This document shows positions 1 through 5,671 of a DNA stretch of 15,159 bases, one piece after another. A model generated the notes under the pieces. The model was not told the origin of the DNA, searched no databases, and was given only the letters and a program-made list of their open reading frames with translations. The stretch covers positions 1-15,159 of the forward strand of contig URGK01000065.1 of NCBI GenBank assembly GCA_900547295.1, in the 5' to 3' direction. Source of the stretch: an uncultured Eubacteriales bacterium (GTDB lineage Bacteria; Bacillota; Clostridia; Peptostreptococcales; Anaerovoracaceae). How positions within the stretch are numbered: the stretch's first letter is position 1; the number at the start of each line of letters is the position of its first letter. A program made the position numbers and the translations under genes.

Positions 1-237
1 TGCTCCGGGACTTTTGCCATCTATATGTACCTGACCCTCGTATTTCATACAGAGTCCCGCCAGAATTTTGAGCATCGTGGTTTTACCGCTCCCGTTTGAG
101 CCAAGCAGACCTATTATCTTCCCCTCACCGATTTCCAGTGATACATCATCTAATGCCGTAACAGTATCAAAGGTTTTGGTCAGCTCCTTAATCTCCACTA
201 TAGGAGGTGACTCTACCAGTCTTAGTTTTCTCTCCAT
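1..237 (-). CDS. ABC transporter ATP-binding protein, N-terminal part (runs off window)
   Basis: This is the first 79 codons of an ABC transporter ATPase, cut by the left edge. It would hydrolyse ATP on the inner membrane face to drive an unidentified permease. Seen directly: an N-terminal VEIKELTKTF strand typical of ABC ATPases, then a Walker A motif GSNGSGKTT at about residues 48-56, followed by MLKILAGL. The Q-loop, signature and Walker B motifs lie outside the window. The ATG directly follows the TAA of the GntR gene (TAAATG) and its AGGTGGG ribosome site lies inside the end of that gene, so the two are translationally coupled. This pairing is the usual arrangement of YtrA-type regulators with the exporter they control. 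The substrate cannot be told from here. Confidence 0.93.
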   Translation of the reverse strand, partial: MERKLRLVESPPIVEIKELTKTFDTVTALDDVSLEIGEGKIIGLLGSNGSGKTTMLKILAGLCMKYEGQVHIDGKSPGA

Positions 238-621
238 TTATCCCACCTGCTTTCTCAGCGTTTCTCCATATCTTTCACGAAAAAAATCCAGCATTTCCTC
301 CTCTGAAAAGCCAAGGTCCGCCATCTGTCTGATAAAAGCATCCGCTGCCCTTGAGCCTGCCTCGCGGCGCATCGCATCTATTCTGCTTCTGTCATCAGTC
401 ACAAATCTGCCTATGGCTCTCTCCGACACGAGTATGCCCTCTCTCTCAAGCTCCATTAATGCCCTCTGCATGGTATTGGGATTTACCTCAAACTCCGAGG
501 CGAATTCTCTGACAGACGGCACCTTGTCGCCTGCCGCAAGCTCTCCCGAGGCAATGGCATCTCTTATTCTGTTCATTATCTGCATATATATGGGCATATT
601 GTCTTCTAAACTTCTGTCCAT
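238..621 (-). CDS. GntR family transcriptional regulator, YtrA subfamily
   Basis: A 127-aa DNA-binding regulator, the usual short length of the YtrA subfamily, which lacks the large effector domain of other GntR proteins. A winged helix-turn-helix fills residues about 8-75: PIYMQIMNRIRDAIASGEL, then AGDKVPSVREFASEFEVNP and TMQRALMELEREGIL, all near-consensus GntR. The remaining ~50 residues are helical and charged and probably dimerise. The ATG has a strong GGGGGA ribosome site about 6 nt upstream. The gene is directly followed by an ABC ATPase gene, so it most likely represses its own operon and is released by a compound that the transporter exports, often a cell-envelope antibiotic in this family. 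The ligand is inferred only by family analogy. Confidence 0.95.
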   Translation of the reverse strand: MDRSLEDNMPIYMQIMNRIRDAIASGELAAGDKVPSVREFASEFEVNPNTMQRALMELEREGILVSERAIGRFVTDDRSRIDAMRREAGSRAADAFIRQMADLGFSEEEMLDFFRERYGETLRKQVG

Positions 622-645
622 AGCAGTTCCCCCTTTCTTTAATTA

Positions 646-699
646 TGTACTATCGTACTAGTTATCTAATACACTAATACATGAGCAATCTTTTGTCAA
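646..699 (-). promoter_or_regulatory. Promoter and probable operator of the GntR-ABC operon
   Basis: On the minus strand a perfect TTGACA -35 box lies at 699-694, with a weak -10 (TAGTGT) 17 nt later at 676-671. On the plus strand the octamer CTAATACA occurs twice head to tail at 666-673 and 674-681, overlapping the -10, and a GTAC-TATC-GTAC inverted repeat follows at 647-658. YtrA-type regulators bind such sites in their own promoters, so this is the likely autoregulatory operator. The boxes are seen; the binding is inferred. Confidence 0.6.
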
Positions 700-763
700 C
701 ACCTTTTTCAGAATTTTTTAAACAAGCCTGCACATCTGCACTTAATACCTGTATCTTTTCCAT

Positions 764-797
764 AAAAAAAGAACCCCGGCTGTTCCCAGTCAGGGTC
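764..797 (-). terminator. Rho-independent terminator downstream of ssrA and its repeats
   Basis: On the minus strand GACCCTGACTG, a GGAA tetraloop, and CAGCCGGGG-TTC form a hairpin with one A-C mismatch and one bulge, followed directly by seven T. It would stop transcripts coming from ssrA through the repeat region before they reach the GntR gene. No convincing T tract exists for the plus strand. Confidence 0.6.
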
Positions 798-801
798 AGA
801 T

Positions 802-1008
802 TTTCACGTTCGCGCTGCTTGCAAATCGCACTTTCGCTCTTTTTGGCTTCGCTTGCGTAAAACCCGCCTTGCGAATCGCACCTCTGGTGCTCTTCGGGCG
901 GATTGTTTCACGTTCGCGCTGCTTGCAAATCACACTTCGTGCTCTTTGGCTTCGCTTGCGTAAAATCCGCCTTACGAATCGCACCTCTGGTGCTCTTCGG
1001 GCGGATTG
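802..1008. repeat. Two tandem copies of a ~104 bp structured repeat next to ssrA
   Basis: Copy 1 (802-905) and copy 2 (906-1008) both begin TTTCACGTTCGCGCTGCTTG and end CTCTTCGGGCGGATTG. They differ by a few substitutions and a small length change. Each contains a GCACC-TCT-GGTGC hairpin (881-890 and 981-993) enclosed by a longer stem, AATCCGCC at 964-971 with GGCGGATT at 1000-1007 in copy 2. The stretch between the GntR promoter and ssrA (about 700-1011) holds only these repeats and the terminator; I see no credible gene. Short open frames here simply translate the repeat twice on either strand. Confidence 0.9.
964..1007 (-). terminator. Branched hairpin just 3' of ssrA, possible tmRNA terminator or processing structure
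   Basis: In the minus-strand transcript the sequence just beyond the tmRNA CCA end folds into an 8-bp outer stem (AATCCGCC with GGCGGATT) around an inner GCACC/GGTGC hairpin, then TTTACG. The U run is short, so termination would be weak. The same fold, with one G-U wobble, recurs in the next repeat copy. The stronger terminator lies further on at 797-764. Confidence 0.4.
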
Positions 1009-1011
1009 TTA

Positions 1012-1369
1012 TGGTGGAGATGGCGGGAGTCGAACCCGCGTCCGAAAGTATTTCCACAGGAATTTCTCCGAGCGCAGCTGATGATTTAAGTTTCGCCTTT
1101 TTAAGCACCCATCAGCAGGTTCATAAATCGGCTAGTCCGTTGTTCCCTGACAAGGTCGGACTCACTTGTCAGGTTTTCCTGTATGGTCGATGCCAGATCC
1201 CATACCTACAGGTAAATATGGGCTGACACGCGGTGCAGAACTACGCTGCTAATGCGAAATTGTTGTTATTTTTAGCGTTTATATTTAACGTGTCCTTTTT
1301 AACGCAGACTGGACAAACTGCGGCTCGCTTATCCGGTTTCCACGCCCCCGTCGAAACCTTTACATCCCC
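1012..1369 (-). ncRNA. ssrA: Transfer-messenger RNA (tmRNA, ssrA)
   Basis: tmRNA rescues ribosomes stalled on broken messages by acting first as alanyl-tRNA and then as a short message for a degradation tag. Seen on the minus strand: 5' GGGGATG, which pairs over 7 bp with 3' CATCTCC followed by encoded ACCA; the T-arm GGTTCGACTCC; and the hallmark 5' segment GTTTCGACGGGG. The tag frame resumes at GCT (1276-1274) and reads AKNNNNFALAA, stop TAG at 1243-1241, ending in the canonical ALAA signal for ClpXP-type proteases. The mature RNA would be about 358 nt. It starts 5 nt beyond the stop of smpB, whose product is its obligate partner, so both are probably made from one transcript and the 5' end is produced by RNase P cleavage. 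Confidence 0.96.
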
Positions 1370-1374
1370 TAATA

Positions 1375-1830
1375 TTAATATCTTGCGGCTTTGGCCATTC
1401 TTCTCTCCGCATCACGCTTGGCAATATCATCACGCTTGTCATAAAGCTTCTTGCCTCGCGCAACGGCGATTTCCATTTTGGCCCTGCCGTCCTCATTGAT
1501 ATACACCGTAAGCGGCACAATAGTAAGCCCCTTGAGTGTTGTATAACCTATGAGCTTGCGTATCTCCTGCTTGTGAAGCAGCAGCTTTCTGGGTCTGAGC
1601 GGATCAACATTAAATCTGTTGCCCTGCTCATAAGGACTTATATTCATACCGTAGACTATCATCTCTCCGTTTTCTATTTTGGCATAGCTTTCCTTGATGC
1701 TCACCTTGCCGGCTCTGATAGATTTAATCTCAGTGCCGGTGAGCACAATGCCCGCCTCATAGACCTCTTCAATAAAATAGTCGTGTCTTGCTTTTTTGTT
1801 GTTTGCTACAAGTTTCTTGTTTCTTTTCAT
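1375..1830 (-). CDS. smpB: SsrA-binding protein SmpB
   Basis: A 151-aa protein, standard SmpB length, that binds the tRNA-like domain of tmRNA and carries it into the A site of stalled ribosomes. Diagnostic stretches: KLVANNKKARHDYFIEEVYEAGIVLTGTEIKSIR near the N-terminus, the SPYEQGN segment and LLLHKQEI in the OB-fold barrel, and the basic C-terminal tail GKKLYDKRDDIAKRDAERR, which in the family folds into a helix in the empty mRNA channel. The ATG at 1830 is preferred: it sits 5 nt after an AGGGA ribosome site, while the in-frame GTG at 1833 is only 2 nt from it. The upstream signal peptidase gene ends inside that ribosome site. The gene runs directly into ssrA. Confidence 0.97.
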   Translation of the reverse strand: MKRNKKLVANNKKARHDYFIEEVYEAGIVLTGTEIKSIRAGKVSIKESYAKIENGEMIVYGMNISPYEQGNRFNVDPLRPRKLLLHKQEIRKLIGYTTLKGLTIVPLTVYINEDGRAKMEIAVARGKKLYDKRDDIAKRDAERRMAKAARY

Positions 1831-1838
1831 CACAATCC

Positions 1839-2348
1839 CTATATCTTACCTATATTTTTGAACGGGTACAGTCTGAAAAACGCCTTGCCGACAAGGTCCT
1901 TGTGCTTGACGCAGCCAACCTCCTCAGACCTGCTGTCTATGCTGTTGCCCCTGTTGTCACCCATTACAAAATACTCGCCCTCAGGTACGGTTATATCCAC
2001 ATCGCCCGGTACAACTCCCGGCTCTCTGATATAGTCCTCCTCTAAAAGCTCTCCATTAATATATACGGAATTATCCTTGATAAAAACGGTGTCGCCGGGC
2101 AATCCGATGACTCTTTTTATCAAAAGTTTTTCTCTGCCGTTTTCCTGCGTAAGATTTGAATGAAGCACCACTATATCTCCGCGCTCCGCCTCATTGTGCC
2201 TGTATATCTTCTTGTTCATAAGAAGATAATCCCCCGGCTGCAAAGTGTCTGTCATAGAGGTTTCGTGAACCACCACAGGTCTTACAAACTGTATAACTAT
2301 AAATGCTATTGCCGCCGCTATTACTATATCTCTCAATATCTCTTTCAT
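1839..2348 (-). CDS. lepB: Signal peptidase I (third of three tandem homologues)
   Basis: A 169-aa type I signal peptidase that removes signal peptides from exported proteins on the outer face of the membrane. One N-terminal membrane helix (about residues 7-22) is followed by the box with the nucleophile Ser31 (ETSMTDTL), the catalytic base Lys78 (IKRVIGLPGDTV) and box E MGDNRGNSIDSR. The short length and single anchor are typical of Gram-positive enzymes. ATG with AAGGGG upstream, 12 bp after the previous homologue. It is strikingly similar in length and motif position to that upstream gene, so the two are a recent-looking tandem duplication. Its TAG overlaps the ribosome site of smpB. Confidence 0.95.
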   Translation of the reverse strand: MKEILRDIVIAAAIAFIVIQFVRPVVVHETSMTDTLQPGDYLLMNKKIYRHNEAERGDIVVLHSNLTQENGREKLLIKRVIGLPGDTVFIKDNSVYINGELLEEDYIREPGVVPGDVDITVPEGEYFVMGDNRGNSIDSRSEEVGCVKHKDLVGKAFFRLYPFKNIGKI

Positions 2349-2360
2349 CAGATAACCCCT

Positions 2361-2870
2361 TTACAATTTGCCTATATCCCTGAACGGGAACAATCTGAAA
2401 AACGCCTTGCCGACCACATCGTCTATTTTAACGCAGCCGACCTCTTCATATCTGCTGTCTATGCTGACTCTCCTGTTGTCACCCATTACAAACAGCTCAC
2501 CCTCCGGCACAGTAACCTCGACATCTCCCGGCACTACGCCCTGCTCTTTGATATAGTCCTCGTGAAGAAGCGCTCCGTTTAAGTATACACAATTATCGCT
2601 TACTTTAACAGTATCTCCCGGAAGTCCTATAATTCTTTTAATTAAAAGCTTCTCGCTGCCGTCCTCTCTTGTAAGTGAGGAATGAAAAACGATTATATCG
2701 CCTCTCTTCGGCTCTCCGAAAGTATATGCCTGCTTGTTTAAAAATATATAGTTATTTTCAAATAAAGTAGCCTCCATTGAGCTTTCTTTAACTACTGTCG
2801 GCCTTATAAACTGTATGACTATTATCGCTATAATCGCAGCGATAACAACGTCTTTGATAATCTCCTTCAC
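2361..2870 (-). CDS. lepB: Signal peptidase I (second of three tandem homologues)
   Basis: A 169-aa signal peptidase I with all catalytic features: membrane helix at about residues 7-22, nucleophile Ser31 in ESSMEATL, base Lys78 in IKRIIGLPGDTV, and MGDNRRVSIDSR. It uses a GTG start whose G is shared with the TAG stop of the upstream homologue (TAGTG), so translation is probably coupled; a usable ribosome site would lie inside the end of the upstream gene. Serine and lysine fall at exactly the same positions as in the next gene downstream. Having two active copies suggests either dosage or different substrate preferences, as in other Bacillota with multiple Sip proteins; which applies cannot be seen here. 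Confidence 0.95.
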   Translation of the reverse strand: MKEIIKDVVIAAIIAIIVIQFIRPTVVKESSMEATLFENNYIFLNKQAYTFGEPKRGDIIVFHSSLTREDGSEKLLIKRIIGLPGDTVKVSDNCVYLNGALLHEDYIKEQGVVPGDVEVTVPEGELFVMGDNRRVSIDSRYEEVGCVKIDDVVGKAFFRLFPFRDIGKL

Positions 2871-3400
2871 TACCTGATCCTTCCTATGTCACCCAGCGGC
2901 CATATTATAACCTTGGCATTTCCCTTGATTTCTTTCATCGGAACAGGACCTATTGTCCTGCTGTCCGCAGTTTTTTTGACCGTTCTGTTGTCTGCCAGAA
3001 TAAACACGCTGTCCTTATCTATTGTAACACTGTATTCGCCCAGACATTCTGAGCTGCCGTTTACCTCGTGAAGCTTGCCGTTTCGATAAAGATTTCCGTC
3101 TTTAATTTCTATTTTGTCACCCGGAAGTCCCACAACTCTTGCAATGATATTGTCATCTGCATAGTCTTCGGAATAAACCTTTTCCATTACCACAACCTCA
3201 TTAAGATCAGGCTGCCCTCTCTTTGCGGAATATGAGTCCTTGACAACGCATATTGCCTGCCCGTCTGAAATTACCGGCTCCATAGAGTCGCCCTCCATCA
3301 TTTCGGGCGCCACCAGCATCGTCATAACAAATGCCAGAACAAACGCAATTATGTACGGCCTGTTATTTGCTCTCCAGTTTTTTTTATCTTTACCTGCCAT
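2870..3400 (-). CDS. Signal peptidase I-like protein lacking the catalytic lysine
   Basis: A 176-aa S26-family protein and the first of the three tandem homologues. It keeps the membrane helix (about residues 16-31) and the serine box EGDSMEPVI with Ser39, but the position of the catalytic lysine reads NIIARVVGLPGDKI, giving Ala87 (codon GCA) where its two neighbours have lysine. Box E is also altered, LADNRTVKKTADSRT instead of MGDNR...DSR. Without lysine the Ser/Lys dyad cannot work in the known way, so it is probably inactive or uses another residue. Staphylococcus aureus has a comparable inactive SpsA beside active SpsB. The frame is intact, with a strong AGGAG, so it is not an obvious pseudogene. 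It may regulate or partner its neighbours; that is inference. Confidence 0.9.
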   Translation of the reverse strand: MAGKDKKNWRANNRPYIIAFVLAFVMTMLVAPEMMEGDSMEPVISDGQAICVVKDSYSAKRGQPDLNEVVVMEKVYSEDYADDNIIARVVGLPGDKIEIKDGNLYRNGKLHEVNGSSECLGEYSVTIDKDSVFILADNRTVKKTADSRTIGPVPMKEIKGNAKVIIWPLGDIGRIR

Positions 3401-3411
3401 TAATTATTCTC

Positions 3412-4389
3412 CTAAATATCAATTCCTGTAAGTTCTCTGGTTATTCTCATAAATTCCTGTGACGGCGGTGAAACAAATTTCCTGCCCGAAAGATATGCAA
3501 ATATACCTCTGCATTCACCGAATTCAATCCTGCAGGCGTGAAGCAGCTGCGTGTTCAGATTAAACCGTCTGCCAACCATTGCATTTACCTTGGGATTGCC
3601 GTATTTCCTGTCCCCTATAAGCGGATATCCGGCCTCCGCCAGATGCGCTCTTATCTGATGAGTTCTGCCGGTCACCAGATGAACCTCCGCAAGTGTAAAT
3701 CCGCCGCCTGTTTCAACAGGCTTTACTGCAGTCTTTATTACTTTACCCGAATCCTGCTCAATAGGCAATACCCTTACGAGATTTTCCCGGTGGTTTTTTT
3801 CAATTCTGTCCTCAAGCACAAGTGACTCCGTCATAGTACCGGCAACAACAGTCCTGTAGTATTTACCTATGGCATCGCGTTCTCTCAGCATCTCATTGAG
3901 CGCTTTTAGAGCCGCGCTGTTTTTGCCGAAAAGCACAATACCCGTCGTATTCCTGTCAAGCCTGTTGGCAGGCGCAGGTGAAAATGTTTTTTCGGCCCTG
4001 GGGTTATAGTCGCCGTTTGCTATAAGGTAGGCTGTAACCTGATTTGCCAAAGTGTTCTTTTTTTCAAACTCATCTCCGTGAGTAAGCAGGCCGAAAGGCT
4101 TATCCGCTATAAGCAGGTTTTCGTCCTCGTAGATTATTCCAAACTGCCGCTTTGCCTTTGCGTGAGCCTTAACCGCAGTCAGCTTTGAAAGCTCATCATC
4201 TGATATATACAGCGAAAGCTCGTCACCTGCCTGAAGCATATGCTCCTTGGGGCATCTTTTGCCGTTTACCTTGACGTCTTTTCTGATTGCCTTGTATATA
4301 TAGCTCAGCGGCGCGTTTTTTAAATACTTTTTGAGAAACCTGTCAAGTCTCTGGTTCCCATCGTTTTTCTCTATAATTATCTTAACCAT
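3412..4389 (-). CDS. RluA-family RNA pseudouridine synthase
   Basis: A 325-aa enzyme that isomerises uridine to pseudouridine, probably in 23S rRNA. An N-terminal S4 RNA-binding domain (about residues 10-60, RLDRFLKKYLKN and VKVNGKR) precedes the catalytic domain. That domain contains LIADKPFGLLTHG, the catalytic aspartate in NRLDRNTTGIVLFGK, the substrate segment TGRTHQIRAHLAEAGYPLIGD, and a C-terminal LLHACRIEF. The layout fits RluC/RluD-type enzymes; the target uridine cannot be assigned. The frame extends to a TTG at 4404, but that would put a perfect TATAAT inside the gene, so I choose the ATG at 4389. There is no clear ribosome site. First gene of the unit leading to ssrA; only 11 bp separate it from the next gene. 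Confidence 0.92.
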   Translation of the reverse strand: MVKIIIEKNDGNQRLDRFLKKYLKNAPLSYIYKAIRKDVKVNGKRCPKEHMLQAGDELSLYISDDELSKLTAVKAHAKAKRQFGIIYEDENLLIADKPFGLLTHGDEFEKKNTLANQVTAYLIANGDYNPRAEKTFSPAPANRLDRNTTGIVLFGKNSAALKALNEMLRERDAIGKYYRTVVAGTMTESLVLEDRIEKNHRENLVRVLPIEQDSGKVIKTAVKPVETGGGFTLAEVHLVTGRTHQIRAHLAEAGYPLIGDRKYGNPKVNAMVGRRFNLNTQLLHACRIEFGECRGIFAYLSGRKFVSPPSQEFMRITRELTGIDI

Positions 4390-4397
4390 TATTCTAT

Positions 4398-4403
4398 TAT
4401 ACA
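4398..4403 (-). promoter_or_regulatory. -10 box of the promoter for the RluA-signal peptidase-smpB-ssrA unit
   Basis: The minus strand reads TATAAT at 4403-4398, only 8 nt before the chosen ATG at 4389. The -35 region is a T run with little match to TTGACA. Initiation about 7 nt after the box would give an mRNA that starts at or next to the ATG, which fits the absence of a ribosome binding site. Confidence 0.5.
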
Positions 4404-4523
4404 ATAATTTGCCCGCTAAAAAAATGTTTATATCATTTTTAATTAAAATTTCATATAACCGATAGCCTAAAAGCCAAAAATATGATACATTATATATAGT
4501 TTTTTAAGTTCAGGAGATACATT

Positions 4524-4637
4524 ATGAGAAACTTTTTATACAACAACAGCGATATACTCGTAGCCTTAGGTATAGTGGTTGCAGCAGGACTGCTCATATT
4601 CTGGAAGATGGAGGCGCTGCTCAATTACGCAGGTTAA
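4524..4637 (+). CDS. Small single-pass membrane peptide (37 aa), unknown
   Basis: An unrecognised 37-residue open frame, too short for usual ORF cut-offs. It has a good AGGAGA ribosome site at 4512-4517, 6 nt before the ATG, and ends TAA. The product starts MRNFLYNNSD and contains one clear membrane helix, ILVALGIVVAAGLLIFW (about residues 11-27), followed by a short charged and polar tail. A TATATA box at about 4492 could be its -10. It is followed 17 bp later by the lipoprotein gene on the same strand, so they probably form a two-gene unit. Function unknown; it might anchor or signal for the lipoprotein. Codon use and the ribosome site argue that it is real. Confidence 0.6.
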   Translation: MRNFLYNNSDILVALGIVVAAGLLIFWKMEALLNYAG

Positions 4638-4654
4638 TCGCAAAGGAGATTTAG

Positions 4655-5284
4655 ATGAAACGCAATTTAAAAATACTTACAATTCTGAGCCTTGTGGCAG
4701 TGCTGCTTGCTTTTGCGGGCTGCGGCGCAGGCAAAACCGCAAATAAAGAGACTGCAAAGGATTATACTCTGCCGGAGGCTGTGGCAGATGTCAGAGATCA
4801 GGCAATGGACTATGTTCAGGATTATGCCAAGAAGCTTGAGGGAGGCTGGACCGACAGACTGGAAATGCTCATCTCGCAAAATCTCGGCGAAGCCACAATG
4901 AATTCTTCCGAATACACTGCCTTGAGCGCAACTCTGACAGGCTATATGAATGAATGCGGCGCAACATATATGTACGCCCTTGTACCGAACTCCGAGGGCA
5001 GCTACTATATCACAGTTGACGGTTCCGAAGATCCGGATACCTGGGGTACAGACTACGGCAGCGAAGTGCAGTTCAAAGAAGCCTTTGAGGCAGGTCTTGT
5101 TGCTTCGGCGCGCTCAGGCTGGCAGGACGGCGACGGCAAATGGTGCTGGTCGGTATTCTCGCCGCTGTACAACACAAACGGCAATATCGTTGCAATCCTC
5201 GGCATTGACTATCCTGCGCCTGTCCTTGCAGATTATCCTGAATGGGACAGAGACTCCGAAAGCTGGAACGGCCTGGACAAATAA
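4655..5284 (+). CDS. Lipoprotein with a Cache-like sensor domain
   Basis: A 209-aa exported lipoprotein. The signal peptide MKRNLKILTILSLVAVLLAF ends in a lipobox with the lipidated cysteine at residue 23 (FAGC). A helical stretch (about 40-95) precedes a domain with the pattern ATYMYALVPNSEGSYYITVDG, then EAFEAG and a closing WSVFSPLYNTNGNIVAILGIDY. This resembles the extracellular Cache/PAS-like sensor domains in front of diguanylate cyclases, kinases and chemoreceptors, which bind small ligands. Here no membrane-spanning output domain follows; the protein ends shortly after the domain with an acidic, tryptophan-containing tail. It may be a ligand-binding subunit or partner of an unlinked sensor. 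Strong AGGAGA upstream; terminator just after. The domain call is by pattern and is moderately sure. Confidence 0.75.
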   Translation: MKRNLKILTILSLVAVLLAFAGCGAGKTANKETAKDYTLPEAVADVRDQAMDYVQDYAKKLEGGWTDRLEMLISQNLGEATMNSSEYTALSATLTGYMNECGATYMYALVPNSEGSYYITVDGSEDPDTWGTDYGSEVQFKEAFEAGLVASARSGWQDGDGKWCWSVFSPLYNTNGNIVAILGIDYPAPVLADYPEWDRDSESWNGLDK

Positions 5285-5298
5285 CTGTTAATCTTTTT

Positions 5299-5323
5299 CC
5301 GCAGCATATGCTGCGGATTTTTT
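5299..5323 (+). terminator. Rho-independent terminator after the lipoprotein gene
   Basis: A perfect palindrome CCGCAGCATATGCTGCGG at 5299-5316 is followed by ATTTTTT. It starts 14 bp after the lipoprotein stop and abuts the stop codon of the convergent small gene. On the minus strand the hairpin is followed by A residues, so it ends plus-strand transcripts only. Confidence 0.88.
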
Positions 5324-5571
5324 CATTCTTCAAGCATTCTCAGCAGACTTTCAAGCTTTGCTCTCTGCATCGGGTTCATCATAGACGAAAGCGATTTTAT
5401 TGCCGCAACCTGCTTCCTGAAAGTTTCAGGGTCTTTTTTTATCTCGTTTTTAAGCTTTCTTATTTCTGCTTCCATCTGCTGCTGACTCATACTGCTCACA
5501 TCTTCTATGTTTGCTTCCGTAACAGGCAGTCCCAGCTGCCTTGCCATATCCATAATACTTTTATTATTCAT
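5323..5571 (-). CDS. Small helical protein of unknown function (82 aa)
   Basis: I do not recognise this 82-aa protein. It is charged and almost entirely helical, without membrane segment or signal peptide. The middle, MSQQQMEAEIRKLKNEIKKDPETFRKQ (about residues 28-54), looks like a coiled coil or helical hairpin. The end is rich in Met and Leu (LSSMMNPMQRAKLESLLRML). Ribosome site AGGAGG at the right spacing supports the ATG. It is divergent from a 95-aa gene whose product also ends in an MM..PM.. helix, so the two may work together. Its stop overlaps the end of the lipoprotein terminator, and no minus-strand terminator is visible. Confidence 0.75.
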   Translation of the reverse strand: MNNKSIMDMARQLGLPVTEANIEDVSSMSQQQMEAEIRKLKNEIKKDPETFRKQVAAIKSLSSMMNPMQRAKLESLLRMLEE

Positions 5572-5593
5572 TTTAAATCCTCCTCATATGCAC

Positions 5594-5616
5594 AATATGC
5601 GCAGACGCTGCATATT
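5594..5616. promoter_or_regulatory. Inverted repeat between two divergent small genes
   Basis: AATAT, GC, GCAG-ACG-CTGC, ATATT forms a hairpin-capable inverted repeat (one 2-nt bulge) in the 100 bp between the divergent 82-aa and 95-aa genes. A second perfect one, GCCGC-AG-GCGGC, lies at 5641-5652 just before the ribosome site of the 95-aa gene. They could be operators or leader hairpins; nothing in the sequence decides this. Confidence 0.35.
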
Positions 5617-5671
5617 ATGTATTACAATAAGGTCCGCTTTGCCGCAGGCGGCCAATCCGGAGGTACATATT

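Noticed and set aside
68..661. Long plus-strand frame of 197 codons opposite the GntR and ABC genes
   Set aside because: It is Ser- and Leu-rich antisense of two clearly recognisable minus-strand genes and has no ribosome site of its own.
802..1008. CRISPR array
   Set aside because: Only two directly abutting ~104 bp copies, with no unique spacers and no cas genes.
1012..1040. Stand-alone tRNA gene, suggested by the T-arm and encoded CCA
   Set aside because: The acceptor partner lies about 330 nt away at the 5' end of the tmRNA, and a tag frame lies between them.
796..1226. Several short frames on both strands across the repeat and ssrA
   Set aside because: They translate the tandem repeat twice (the same peptide recurs) or run into tmRNA sequence. 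They have no family resemblance and no ribosome sites.
1573..2582. Plus-strand frames opposite smpB and the signal peptidase genes
   Set aside because: Parallel antisense frames arise because the signal peptidase genes are duplicated; the minus-strand proteins have full motifs.
4692..5333. Alternative frames across the lipoprotein gene
   Set aside because: The frame at 4655 has a signal peptide, lipobox and ribosome site; the others are rich in Arg, Cys and Gln, as shadow frames tend to be.
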